Source: NBML01 sp029939535 (GTDB lineage Bacteria; Desulfobacterota; Desulfobacteria; Desulfobacterales; Desulfobacteraceae). Taken from it: a DNA stretch of 20,723 bases. Numbering within the stretch: position 1 is the stretch's first letter; each line of letters starts with the position of its first letter. The position numbers were made by a program, and so were the translations under genes. Where the stretch lies: the NCBI GenBank assembly GCA_029939535.1, contig JAOZST010000056.1, forward strand, positions 1 to 20,723, given 5' to 3'. Below are positions 13,523 through 20,723 of the stretch, one piece after another. The notes below the pieces were generated by a model. The model had not been told where the DNA came from, did not search any database, and saw nothing but the letters and a program-made list of their open reading frames with translations.

Positions 13523-16132
13523 ATGACCTATAAAACAGATGAAATTTGGGAAGATAAATGGGTAAATACCACCTGTGGCGTATGTTATTGCGGCTGTGCT
13601 GCAAGGGTTCGGGTGGTGAATGGTGTGCCGGTAAAGGTTGAAGGGATAAAAGAGAGTACCATGGGAGGTACTGACGGCGGGCTCTGCGGTAAGGGAATTG
13701 CAGGGCTGATGTACTACCATGATCCCAACAGGATTAAAAAACCATTGCGGCGGACAAATCCTGAAAAAGGGTTTGGAGTTGATCCCAAGTGGAAAGAGAT
13801 TGAATGGGACGAGGCCCTTGAAGAGATTGCCACCCGCATGAAAAAAATCATGGAGGACAATCCCAATAAAATTCTATTCACAAATCAGACAATGCGGGCC
13901 AGTGACGGTCCCCATAACCATCTTTATTTTTATGCAAAGGCTTTTGGTATACCCAACAACGGTAATTTTATTATTGGCGGCGGCAGCCTGCACTGCGGTA
14001 ATGCAGCCCATATGCTGGGCGGATTGATCCACGGGGCCTGGTCAATCGCACCGGACTGGCGATATACAAACTATGTACTCAAATGGGGGTCCAGCAAGGG
14101 AACCGGGTCCGGACATTCAGCCATGATTAATGCAAGGCTGAGGGCTGATGGTGTGAGAAGGGGAATCAAAGAGATAGTTTTTGATCCCATGGGTAACTTT
14201 GCAGGAGGCAAGGCAACAAAATGGGTTGCACTCCTTCCCGGCACCGACACTGCAGTGGGGCTTGCCATTGCCAATTATATCCTCAACACCCGGGGAGAAA
14301 TTGACGAACTATATCTAAGGGCAAAAACAAATTTTGTTTATCTCATACGTGAAGACGGAACCTTTGTCCGTGATGAAGAGACAGATAAGCCCATTGTGTT
14401 TGATGAAAAAGCAAAAAAGATAAAAGTCTTTGATGATCCATCCATTGCCTATGAAGATTTTGCCCTGGAAGGAGACTTTGAATATAATGGTGAAAAATGC
14501 CGGCCCTGCTTTATGGCATTAAAAGAGCATTTAAAACAATTTACCCCGGAATGGGCCTCTAACATCAGTACGGTTCCCGTGGGAACAATTCTTGAGGTTG
14601 CAAAGGGCTGGGTGGATAATGCCCAGATCGGTTCCACCATTACAATTGAAGGCCAGACATTTCCTTATCGACCTGTATCCTCTGTAACCTTCCGTGGTGC
14701 CCAGGGACATTCAAACGGAATTCATCAGGTTGCAGCCATTGATCTAATCAGCCAGCTTGTGGGTGCTGAGGATGTACCCGGAGGTACAATGGGGTGGCCG
14801 TCTGTCAGGCGCAGATATCCTGGCGGTCAATACGAACGCCTGCCCAAGGTGGGAAAAGACGGGGTTATTGTTCCTTCGGTTTTTTATTCCCATGATCCAT
14901 GGCCTGTCCATCCACCAAGCTATCCCTGCACCAATTCAGGGTGTGTTGAATTCTGGTCCCATTCCACCCTTTCCCATATCCCCTATGTGAAAGAAAAAAA
15001 TTATATCCAGGAAAAATTTGGTGTTGAAAAAGTCCAGCCGGAAATGATTTTCGGAATCGCAGTGAACTTTCTCATCAGCCAGTCTGACTGGGATGTTGCC
15101 CTGGACAATTTTAAGGATTGTTTTGTCGTGCTCAGCGATATCTGGGTCAATGAAACCGATCAGGCCATAGGTGATATCATCCTTCCGGATACCTCTTATC
15201 TTGAAAAAGATACCTGGTCTTCTGAAATTGACAGTTTTTTCTTTAATGGAAGTCCTTCCTATGAAGACTGGTATGTGCATCTACAGAAACCCGTTGCAAA
15301 ACCCATTGGCGAATCAAGGGATTTCATGGACGTTTATCTGGATGTTGCTAATCGTGTTGGTGTTCTGGACAAATACCATGAGCTTCTTAATGATTATTAC
15401 AGCATTACCGATGAAAATCTTCAACTTAAACCCGGTGAAGTATTGAACTGGAAGGAAGTTGGAGAAAGAGTTCTTACATGGGTTTACGGGGATGATAAAG
15501 AAAAAATTAAGGAACAGGGATTTGCAACCTGGCATAAGCCCATTGAAGATGTCTATTGGAGATGGCATATGCCCACCAGGTGCCCGGTTTATATGGAATT
15601 TTTGATCCATGACAGAAGAGCTGCTGAAAAGATCATGAAAGATACCGGGTTTGAACTTGAAATGGATATGGATCAATATGGTCCCCTGCCCAACTGGTTC
15701 TGGCCCACATCCCACAAGGAACTTGATGCTGAATATGATCTTCTGGCCTTTTCCTATCGTGATGTTCTCCACACAAATAACTCAACATTTCAAAATCCCC
15801 TGGTTGACGAAGTCAGCCAGATGAGCCCTTACACCTTTACAATAACATTAAATAAAGGCCTGGCAGATAAAAAGGGATTCAAGGATGGGGACATTATCTG
15901 GATGGAAAATAAATATGGAACAAAAGAAAAAGGTATAGTGAAAACCATGGAAGCCCAGCATCCAAAGGTTCTCGGTGTCTGCGGACAGGGCGGTTTATGG
16001 GCAGACAAAAGACCCATTGCCAAGGGCAAGGGAAGTAATTTCTGCAAGCTGCTTCCATCCTATTTGAGGCATTATGACCCCATCACAGGAAATATTGAAA
16101 CTTCTGTTGCTGTTAAAATTTATAAAGGCTAA
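13523..16132 (+). CDS. Molybdopterin oxidoreductase catalytic subunit, cytoplasmic, PadB-like
   Basis: The 869-residue protein belongs to the DMSO-reductase superfamily. The N-terminal FeS domain has Cys18, 21, 25 and 55 (CxxCxxxCx29C). The likely Mo ligand is Cys158 in GGGSLHCGNAAHM, encoded by TGC, so it is neither selenocysteine nor the serine of DMSO reductase. Further bis-MGD contacts are seen in KWGSSKGTGSGH, VFDPMGNFAGGKA, LLPGTDTAVGLAIANYIL and DIWVNETDQAIGDIILPDTSYLEKD, and the C-terminal molybdopterin-dinucleotide barrel spans about 745-869. There is no twin-arginine signal (start MTYKTDEIWEDKW), unlike Psr, Ttr or Arr enzymes that also use NrfD anchors. GGGGGAAAC precedes the ATG. 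A cytoplasmic substrate follows. The phenylacetyl-CoA:acceptor oxidoreductase subunit PadB is the best functional guess. Confidence 0.85.
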   Translation: MTYKTDEIWEDKWVNTTCGVCYCGCAARVRVVNGVPVKVEGIKESTMGGTDGGLCGKGIAGLMYYHDPNRIKKPLRRTNPEKGFGVDPKWKEIEWDEALEEIATRMKKIMEDNPNKILFTNQTMRASDGPHNHLYFYAKAFGIPNNGNFIIGGGSLHCGNAAHMLGGLIHGAWSIAPDWRYTNYVLKWGSSKGTGSGHSAMINARLRADGVRRGIKEIVFDPMGNFAGGKATKWVALLPGTDTAVGLAIANYILNTRGEIDELYLRAKTNFVYLIREDGTFVRDEETDKPIVFDEKAKKIKVFDDPSIAYEDFALEGDFEYNGEKCRPCFMALKEHLKQFTPEWASNISTVPVGTILEVAKGWVDNAQIGSTITIEGQTFPYRPVSSVTFRGAQGHSNGIHQVAAIDLISQLVGAEDVPGGTMGWPSVRRRYPGGQYERLPKVGKDGVIVPSVFYSHDPWPVHPPSYPCTNSGCVEFWSHSTLSHIPYVKEKNYIQEKFGVEKVQPEMIFGIAVNFLISQSDWDVALDNFKDCFVVLSDIWVNETDQAIGDIILPDTSYLEKDTWSSEIDSFFFNGSPSYEDWYVHLQKPVAKPIGESRDFMDVYLDVANRVGVLDKYHELLNDYYSITDENLQLKPGEVLNWKEVGERVLTWVYGDDKEKIKEQGFATWHKPIEDVYWRWHMPTRCPVYMEFLIHDRRAAEKIMKDTGFELEMDMDQYGPLPNWFWPTSHKELDAEYDLLAFSYRDVLHTNNSTFQNPLVDEVSQMSPYTFTITLNKGLADKKGFKDGDIIWMENKYGTKEKGIVKTMEAQHPKVLGVCGQGGLWADKRPIAKGKGSNFCKLLPSYLRHYDPITGNIETSVAVKIYKG

Positions 16133-16150
16133 AGGGAGGATTGAACAATC

Positions 16151-17053
16151 ATGAAACAAAGAAATGAACTTGAAAAAATTATGTTCCATCCTACCAGCAG
16201 CGGTTTAAAACCCTATGAATGGATGATGAAACCCACTGCCCAGACCCAGTGGATTGATGATAAGGGGATTTTTCTGTGGCTGGCCTTCTTTTTCTCTGAA
16301 ATCGGGGCAGGCCTGTATTTTGTGTCTCTGTTTTACCAGTACAGGGCAGGGATTGTCCTGGGCTGGCTCATCACCCTGATTCTTGGAGGAGTGATCCATA
16401 TCCTGTACCTGGGGAATCCAATGCGGGCCTGGAGGATGATCATGAAACCCCAAACCTCGGAATTATCCAGAGGCATATGGATCATCGGGGTCTTTGCTGT
16501 TTTAGGATTCCTTCAGATCATTACCCCGGGCGGGTTTAATATGATTTTCAACTTTATCATGGGTGTTTTATGTCTTTTGATCATTTCCCATGGATTTGCC
16601 ACCATGAATGTGGTCCGGGCCCTTCCGGCCTGGAGTTCCACAATGGTCCTGCCCCTGTCCATTATTTCAGGAATCTGGGTGGGCAGTCAGTTGTTGCAGC
16701 TCATGTTTGCCATGGGCGGTAATGGTGCTCTTAAAGCTGGCATGGAGGTCTGGTCCCAGGCATTTTTTCTCATTTACCTGCTGTGCATTATCCTGTATGT
16801 ATGGGGAACATTTCATTCCAATGAAATCGGGAAAGAGTCAATTCAAACCCAGATCAAAGGGGACCTGTCACGGTTTTTCTATGTCGGGGTATGTGGTCTG
16901 GGCCTGGCCCTGCCAGCAATTCTTACTCTGATCATGTGGGGGGGGAATACCAATGGATTCCTGATTTTTTTACGGCTGGCTTCTGTGTTGGCCGGGGATC
17001 TTGCCATCCGGTATACCATCATGAAAAGTGCTGTATACAGACCATTGATTTAA
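16151..17053 (+). CDS. NrfD/PsrC-type membrane subunit (quinone-reactive anchor, PadD-like)
   Basis: The 300-residue product has about eight strongly hydrophobic segments, the first at about 40-62 (FLWLAFFFSEIGAGLYFVS). It also has the NrfD-family features GGVIHILYLGNPMRAWRM after the second helix and SELSRGIW before the third. These match the conserved LGxPxRxWxM and S-x-x-S-R-G segments of PsrC. It carries no haem-binding histidine pairs or cysteine clusters. The family exchanges electrons with menaquinone and in some members translocates protons. GGGAGGA about 10 bases upstream of the ATG supports this start, and it is the last gene of the operon before the terminator at 17066-17106. With the two preceding subunits it forms a membrane-bound molybdenum oxidoreductase facing the cytoplasm. 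Confidence 0.88.
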   Translation: MKQRNELEKIMFHPTSSGLKPYEWMMKPTAQTQWIDDKGIFLWLAFFFSEIGAGLYFVSLFYQYRAGIVLGWLITLILGGVIHILYLGNPMRAWRMIMKPQTSELSRGIWIIGVFAVLGFLQIITPGGFNMIFNFIMGVLCLLIISHGFATMNVVRALPAWSSTMVLPLSIISGIWVGSQLLQLMFAMGGNGALKAGMEVWSQAFFLIYLLCIILYVWGTFHSNEIGKESIQTQIKGDLSRFFYVGVCGLGLALPAILTLIMWGGNTNGFLIFLRLASVLAGDLAIRYTIMKSAVYRPLI

Positions 17054-17065
17054 AAAAACAATGTA

Positions 17066-17106
17066 AAAACAGGCAGGAAGGCAATGTGCTCTTTCCTGCC
17101 TGTTTT
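17066..17106 (+). terminator. Rho-independent terminator of the oxidoreductase operon
   Basis: AAAACAGGCAGGAA pairs perfectly over 14 bases with TTCCTGCCTGTTTT across a 13-base loop, directly after the NrfD gene, and the descending arm runs into TTTTGTTTTTAT. The symmetric A/T flanks make it potentially bidirectional. Confidence 0.9.
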
Positions 17107-17138
17107 GTTTTTATCCAGTGTTTATATGAAAAAGAATC

Positions 17139-17203
17139 TTACCACAGAGTTCACAGAGGACACCGAGAATAGAACTCTGTGATCTCTGTGTGCTCTGTGG
17201 TTA
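17139..17203. repeat. Palindromic dispersed-repeat-like element (CCACAGAG...CACAGAG)
   Basis: TTACCACAGAGTTCACAGAG at the left and CTCTGTGTGCTCTGTGGTTAA (last bases) at the right are imperfect inverted copies of each other, and the interior also contains ACTCTGTG and CACAGAG units. The whole can fold into a long hairpin. From general knowledge, very similar CCACAGAG-based palindromes recur between genes in many proteobacterial genomes. Only one copy is present in this window, so dispersion is not shown here. Confidence 0.6.
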
Positions 17204-17320
17204 AAATATTTTTTATAGTTTGTTGTGCCCGCCAAGGCATGGCTGTTATTTCATATTGAAAAAAAAAGCAAAAAGATATAGTTTGGCTGTATAATAGATG
17301 AAATCAATTTAGGATCTTAT

Positions 17321-17503
17321 ATGGCAGATAAAACGAGAAACAATTCTGAGGAAATAGCCACCAGGCCCCAAACCAAAGTGAAATTTGAGGTTTATGGTGA
17401 GGAAATGATTGAAAAAGAGGTCAAGTCCTCGGGCAACAGCGGAAGGATCTATCTTCCCCCCAACTGGGTGGGTCACACAGTTAAAATTATCAAAGTAGAA
17501 TAA
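17321..17503 (+). CDS. DUF2080-family small protein (transposon-associated, AbrB-like pattern)
   Basis: Sixty residues with the family core KFEVYGEEMIEKEVKSSGNS followed by GRIYLPPNWVGHTVKIIKVE. The segment from about residue 37 follows the pattern of SpoVT/AbrB swapped-hairpin DNA-binding domains (G-N-S-x-x-I-x-L-P-x-x-W/L...v.v.k-V). The family was first described as transposon-encoded in archaea and also occurs in deltaproteobacteria; no transposase lies nearby here. AGGAT precedes the ATG, and TATAAT at 17290-17295 could be its -10. Its stop is two bases from the start of the GNAT gene, so the two almost certainly form one transcript. A DNA-binding or antitoxin-like role is inference. Confidence 0.75.
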   Translation: MADKTRNNSEEIATRPQTKVKFEVYGEEMIEKEVKSSGNSGRIYLPPNWVGHTVKIIKVE

Positions 17504-17505
17504 GA

Positions 17506-17958
17506 ATGGAGAATCTTGTGAAAGAAAACGTGAACATAAGGGGAATCAGGGCTGAAGATGCCCAGGCCATTCAGGATATACGAATTTCAATTTCAGAAGA
17601 AGATGCAAAAGTCGATTTTGAAAAACTGCTTGAGCAGCATATAGGTGATGGAAATGGCAGTACAAGCCTGGTGGCTGAATTAAATGGAAAGGTTGTGGGT
17701 TACATGATTTCCACTACACTCTATGCTGGATTTGGTATCCAGAAAAGTGCCTGGATTATGGCCATTGGTGTCCATCCCTACCACATGGGCAAGGGTCTTG
17801 GAATCAAACTTGCCAATAGAATCTGCGATCTCTACAAGGAGAAAGGCGTTAACTCCATTTATTCCTCTGTGCTGTGGGACTCCATTGATGTACTTTCTTT
17901 TTTTAAAAAACTTGGGTTTAAGCGCAGCGAGTTTATCAATTTGAAAAAAGATCTTTAG
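17506..17958 (+). CDS. GNAT-family N-acetyltransferase
   Basis: The 150 residues are a complete GNAT fold: N-terminal strand NIRGIRAEDAQAIQDIR, central VAELNGKVVGYMIS, the beta4 strand AWIMAIGVHPYHMGKGLGIKL containing the acetyl-CoA pyrophosphate loop (Q/RxxGxG/A type, here H-M-G-K-G-L-G-I), and the closing VLWDSIDVLSFFKKLGFKRS. The latter is RimI-like (N-x-x-A-x-x-F/L-Y-x-x-x-G-F). Substrate is not evident. The gene has essentially no separate ribosome-binding site (GAATAAGAATG) and depends on the DUF2080 gene two bases upstream for translation. A protein, small-molecule or aminoacyl-tRNA target are all possible. Confidence 0.85.
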   Translation: MENLVKENVNIRGIRAEDAQAIQDIRISISEEDAKVDFEKLLEQHIGDGNGSTSLVAELNGKVVGYMISTTLYAGFGIQKSAWIMAIGVHPYHMGKGLGIKLANRICDLYKEKGVNSIYSSVLWDSIDVLSFFKKLGFKRSEFINLKKDL

Positions 17959-18481
17959 CCTTCTTAAAAAATATCCTGCTTTGATGTATCCATCTTCCAG
18001 TCAATCGGTTGTATTGTCTCCGGTATTGATAACGATATCGCTGTTAAATGAAATCAATACACACTCTTATAACTATATTGATACATGCGCAATGGCCAAA
18101 TCATAATCCCATTAATTTTAATATTAGGCTCAAATCTTATCGTTGTTCTAACAGAAATGTTCTGTCCTTCTAACACATAAAGTTAAATATACCTGATTTT
18201 TTACCCAGGATTATTTTTTTTAAAAGTTGCACTATGGATAAAAATTAGGTAAATTATGGAGTTCTCACCATCGAACGTAGCACGACAATCTACAGATGAA
18301 TTGAAAGATGAGCATGCAAAGGCTGTCGTTTCTTAATGCCTTTTAGTGTAAAATAATCTTTTGGGGCAAAATTTTACCGATTACCGGTCAATGCCGGTAA
18401 GACGGGACAATGCAATGGTCTTGCACTCCTTGTGTTTGTTTTATTATTGCCATTTTATTCACATTTAATAGGGAGATGAAA
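17959..18481. other. Intergenic region upstream of the ABC importer
   Basis: About 520 AT-rich bases. A 26-codon frame (18256-18336, ending TDELKDEHAKAVVS) faintly resembles the start of hemerythrin-like proteins but is too short to call. The hairpin at 18381-18400 is listed separately. No tRNA, riboswitch fold or terminator was recognised after the GNAT gene. Confidence 0.4.
18381..18400. promoter_or_regulatory. TTACCGG inverted repeat upstream of the ABC importer
   Basis: TTACCGG-TCAATG-CCGGTAA is a perfect 7-bp inverted repeat, with an additional upstream half TTACCG at 18374-18379. It ends 81 bases before the binding-protein start. No T-run follows, so an operator or 5'-leader hairpin is more likely than a terminator. 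Confidence 0.45.
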
Positions 18482-19651
18482 ATGGGAAAAACAAGTCAAA
18501 AAGAAAAAAATACCAACGCGATCACCAGACGATCATTTATCAAAAAAACGACGACCATGGGTCTTGGCGTTTATGCTACTGCCGGTATAGGGCCCTGGTT
18601 TATTAAAGATGCCTTGTCATCATCGGGCAACTTGAATCTTTATACCTGGCCGGATTACTCCAAAACTGAAGTCATCAAAGCCTTTGAAAAATCCACCGGC
18701 ATCAAGGTCAAGGTAACCAACTACTCCTCCAACCAGGAGTGCATGAATAAATTGCGTGCTGCCCGGGCCAAGGGATTTGATATTGCCCAGCCCTCCCTGA
18801 CTGAAATCGCATTGCACATGGAATTTGAATTGTACCAGGCAATTGATGAAAACAAAATTCCAAACTTGAAAAACCTTGAACCCTCTTTCTATGAATCATC
18901 CAAAGAACAAGGCGGTGTTATCAATGGAAAACGCGTAGGTCTGCCCTATGACTGGGGCACAGAGGCGATTACCTTTAACACCGATAAACTTAATTATAAA
19001 TATGGTGACCTATCCTATGGAACCATGTGGGAACCTGAGTTTAATCAAAAAGTGACCTGTCGGCCGCATTCGGTATTTATTGGTGCCGGATTATACCTGG
19101 ATGCAACAGGCCAGGTGCCATCCAACAGGATGTATGATACCTATGAAAGCGAAGCAAAAATGCGTAAGGTATATGACGAAATTCTCAAGTTCTTAATCTC
19201 CAAGAAAAAGAATATCAAAATGTTTTGGAATAATGCCCAGGATCACCAGCTGGCATTTTTGCAGAATGGCTGCTTGATCGGCCAGACCTGGGACGGTCCT
19301 ATCCTGACCATGAAAAAGGAAGGAAAGCCCGTGACTTACATGGCGCCAAAGGAAGGGGCCATGACCTGGGTTGATTCCATGAGTATTGTCAAAAATGCCG
19401 AAAACCTGGAACAGGCCTATGCCTTTCTCAACTGGGCCTATACACCGGAAGCCGGAGCGATCATGGCAAAGTCCACCGGTTACAACAGCCCTGTAAAAGG
19501 GGTTGACGCTCTATTGGATGAAAAAACCAAACAGGGGTTTAAAGAAGCCTATCCAGGCAATGCCCTTGAAAATCTATGGTGGTATCCCAATGAGTCACCC
19601 TGGTTTGTTCCGGCACGTACCGAATACAGAGATAAATTTCAAGCGGCCTAA
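18482..19651 (+). CDS. Polyamine-type ABC transporter substrate-binding protein, Tat-exported
   Basis: The frame is open from 18410, but GGGAG eight bases before the ATG at 18482 marks this start, giving 389 residues. A twin-arginine signal (TRRSFIKK, Arg16-Arg17, then a glycine/alanine-rich hydrophobic stretch) directs folded export. The mature part is a PotD/PotF-like periplasmic-binding protein (SBP_bac_8 type): LNLYTWPDYSKTEVIKAFE at the first strand, FDIAQPSLTEI, GLPYDWGTEAITFNTDKL, and near the C-terminus ESPWFVPARTEYRDKFQAA. Ligands of this family are spermidine, putrescine or other cationic amines; related proteins bind quaternary amines. It heads an importer operon with the ATPase gene downstream; permease genes are expected beyond the window. 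Confidence 0.88.
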   Translation: MGKTSQKEKNTNAITRRSFIKKTTTMGLGVYATAGIGPWFIKDALSSSGNLNLYTWPDYSKTEVIKAFEKSTGIKVKVTNYSSNQECMNKLRAARAKGFDIAQPSLTEIALHMEFELYQAIDENKIPNLKNLEPSFYESSKEQGGVINGKRVGLPYDWGTEAITFNTDKLNYKYGDLSYGTMWEPEFNQKVTCRPHSVFIGAGLYLDATGQVPSNRMYDTYESEAKMRKVYDEILKFLISKKKNIKMFWNNAQDHQLAFLQNGCLIGQTWDGPILTMKKEGKPVTYMAPKEGAMTWVDSMSIVKNAENLEQAYAFLNWAYTPEAGAIMAKSTGYNSPVKGVDALLDEKTKQGFKEAYPGNALENLWWYPNESPWFVPARTEYRDKFQAA

Positions 19652-19659
19652 ACCATGGG

Positions 19660-19716
19660 AAAAGGCCCATGCCCTGTTCCTTAAGTTTTCCTGCAACAGG
19701 GCCTGCGGCCTTTTTT
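19660..19716 (+). terminator. Hairpin with T-run between binding-protein and ATPase genes (attenuator-like)
   Basis: AAAAGGCC pairs with GGCCTTTT and, inside, GCCCTGTT pairs with AACAGGGC around a 16-base loop; the descending arm ends in TTTTTT. It has the form of a Rho-independent terminator placed 9 bases after the binding-protein stop and 72 bases before the ATPase start. Partial read-through would give an excess of binding protein, as is usual for ABC importers. Confidence 0.75.
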
Positions 19717-19788
19717 GTCATCAAACAAAACAGATGATCGCAAAGAGACGATTGTCTCAAAAATATAACCATGCAAGGGAATTACAGG

Positions 19789-20723
19789 ATGGGGCAAGAT
19801 GTTGAACTATTGGATGTCAGCATGCGTTTCGGAGAGGTTTACGCAGCTCGTGATATAAATGTACATATCCAGGCCGGGGAGTTTTTCAGTTTCCTAGGAC
19901 CGTCTGGTTGCGGTAAAACCACATTACTGCGTTTGATTTCAGGTTTTATGGATCCCAGTGAAGGCCAGATAAAGATAGGCGGCAAAGACATGCGCGGGAT
20001 TGGATCGAACAATCGTCCAACCGCCATGATATTCCAGAACCTGGCCCTTTTCCCCCTGATGACGGTGGAAGAAAATATCGGATTCGGCCTGGAAGTGCGC
20101 CACGTGCCAAAAGCGAAACGAATTAAAAAGGTGGAAGAACTCATTGAGCTTGTGGATCTTTATGGAACCGGCGATAGAATGGTCAGCGAACTGTCCGGCG
20201 GGCAAAAACAGCGGGTGGCCATCGCCCGTGCTCTGGCGGTTAATCCTGCTGTTTTATTGCTTGACGAACCATTGTCCGCCCTGGATCTGAGGCTGAGAAA
20301 CCATATGCGCGCTGAGTTGCGCAATATTCAACGCCGCACCAATGTTACTTTTATTTATATTACCCACGACCAGACCGAAGCATTGACCATGTCTGATCGT
20401 GTGGGGGTGATGTCCATTGGCAAGCTGGAACAGGTGGCAGAACCCGATGTTATTTACAACACCCCAAAAACGTCTTTTGTGGCATCCTTTGTCGGTGAAA
20501 GCAACATTATTGATGGCAATATTATCGGTATTGATGGTGACTATGCACTTCTTAAGACAGCATACGGATCATTTTTTTGTAAAAATCCCCAGCACATGGA
20601 GGAAGGAGAGACCGCCACTATTTTTATCCGGCCCGAGACTGTATTTTTAGCAAAAGAACCCACTGCAGAGAACGGTTTGGCCTGTCGTACGAAAAACATC
20701 AGCTTTGAGGGCTCCTATGCCGT
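19789..20723 (+). CDS. potA: Polyamine-type ABC transporter ATP-binding protein (3' end outside window)
   Basis: The frame is open to the end of the window (311 codons shown). An in-frame ATG at 19771 has no ribosome-binding site, whereas AAGGGA lies eight bases before 19789, so the latter is chosen. Motifs: Walker A GPSGCGKTT (37-45), Q-loop in IFQNLALFP, signature LSGGQKQR (135-142), Walker B VLLLDEP (155-161), D-loop SALD, and H-loop His193 (ITHDQTEAL). After about residue 235 a TOBE regulatory domain begins (ESNIIDGNI, FIRPETVFL), as in PotA/FbpC/MalK-type subunits. The binding-protein neighbour points to polyamine or related amine uptake, energised from the cytoplasmic face. Confidence 0.9.
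   Translation, partial: MGQDVELLDVSMRFGEVYAARDINVHIQAGEFFSFLGPSGCGKTTLLRLISGFMDPSEGQIKIGGKDMRGIGSNNRPTAMIFQNLALFPLMTVEENIGFGLEVRHVPKAKRIKKVEELIELVDLYGTGDRMVSELSGGQKQRVAIARALAVNPAVLLLDEPLSALDLRLRNHMRAELRNIQRRTNVTFIYITHDQTEALTMSDRVGVMSIGKLEQVAEPDVIYNTPKTSFVASFVGESNIIDGNIIGIDGDYALLKTAYGSFFCKNPQHMEEGETATIFIRPETVFLAKEPTAENGLACRTKNISFEGSYA

Noticed and set aside
12831..13604. 257-codon open frame on the minus strand
   Set aside because: It lies opposite the four-cluster Fe-S subunit, whose sixteen cysteine ligands leave no doubt about the coding strand.
13994..13999. Possible selenocysteine at the Mo-ligand position
   Set aside because: The codon of residue 158 is TGC (cysteine), and the long frame has no internal TGA.
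17139..17203. CRISPR-like repeat units (CACAGAG repeated)
   Set aside because: The units are arranged as an inverted repeat without regular spacers, and no cas genes are nearby; a palindromic intergenic element fits better.
18256..18336. 26-codon frame resembling the start of a hemerythrin-like protein
   Set aside because: Similarity is limited to about ten residues and nothing follows; too short to support even as a relic.

Overview
The window looks like a chromosomal piece of a strictly anaerobic, moderate-GC bacterium, most likely a sulfate-reducing member of the Desulfobacteraceae or a relative. The basis is indirect: ferredoxin-linked 2-oxoacid oxidation, an NrfD-anchored molybdenum enzyme without a Tat signal, a DUF2080 gene of the kind shared by archaea and deltaproteobacteria, and an abundance of Fe-S proteins. 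No rRNA, tRNA or CRISPR array was seen.

Layout. 1-3148 is a damaged catabolic block on the plus strand: the end of an IS21-like element appears to cut off the N-terminal half of a FAD-dependent amine/amino-acid-type oxidoreductase; next is an aminotransferase with an internal deletion and a frameshift, then an apparently intact old-yellow-enzyme reductase. 3193-4332 (minus) is a solitary DUF4143 AAA ATPase with two direct repeats in its promoter region. 4333-4819 is non-coding apart from the tail of a VOC/glyoxalase gene. 4820-8064 carries a pentapeptide-repeat/K+-channel fusion, an HDOD protein and a secreted amidase with three C-terminal repeats, followed by what looks like the relic of a toxin-antitoxin pair. 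8197-9192 (minus) is an AnsB-type asparaginase. 9193-9728 holds a response-regulator relic, a 20-bp palindrome and the promoter of the next operon.

9729-17053 is the metabolic centre: a four-subunit 2-oxoacid:ferredoxin oxidoreductase (delta-alpha-beta-gamma) followed directly by a three-subunit molybdenum oxidoreductase (four-cluster ferredoxin, catalytic subunit, NrfD membrane anchor), closed by a strong terminator. The pairing resembles the phenylacetyl-CoA:acceptor oxidoreductase (PadBCD) plus phenylglyoxylate oxidoreductase (PadE-I) modules that alpha-oxidise phenylacetate to benzoyl-CoA in denitrifiers. The Mo subunit has no export signal, which fits a cytoplasmic CoA-ester substrate. 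In this reading electrons would go to ferredoxin and to the quinone pool. The substrate assignment is inference.

17139-17203 is a palindromic dispersed-repeat-like element. 17321-17958 is a tightly linked DUF2080/GNAT pair. From 18482 to the end runs a polyamine-type ABC importer: a Tat-exported binding protein, an internal terminator-like hairpin and a PotA-like ATPase that continues past the edge. A recurring theme is gene decay: five or six broken genes lie between working ones.
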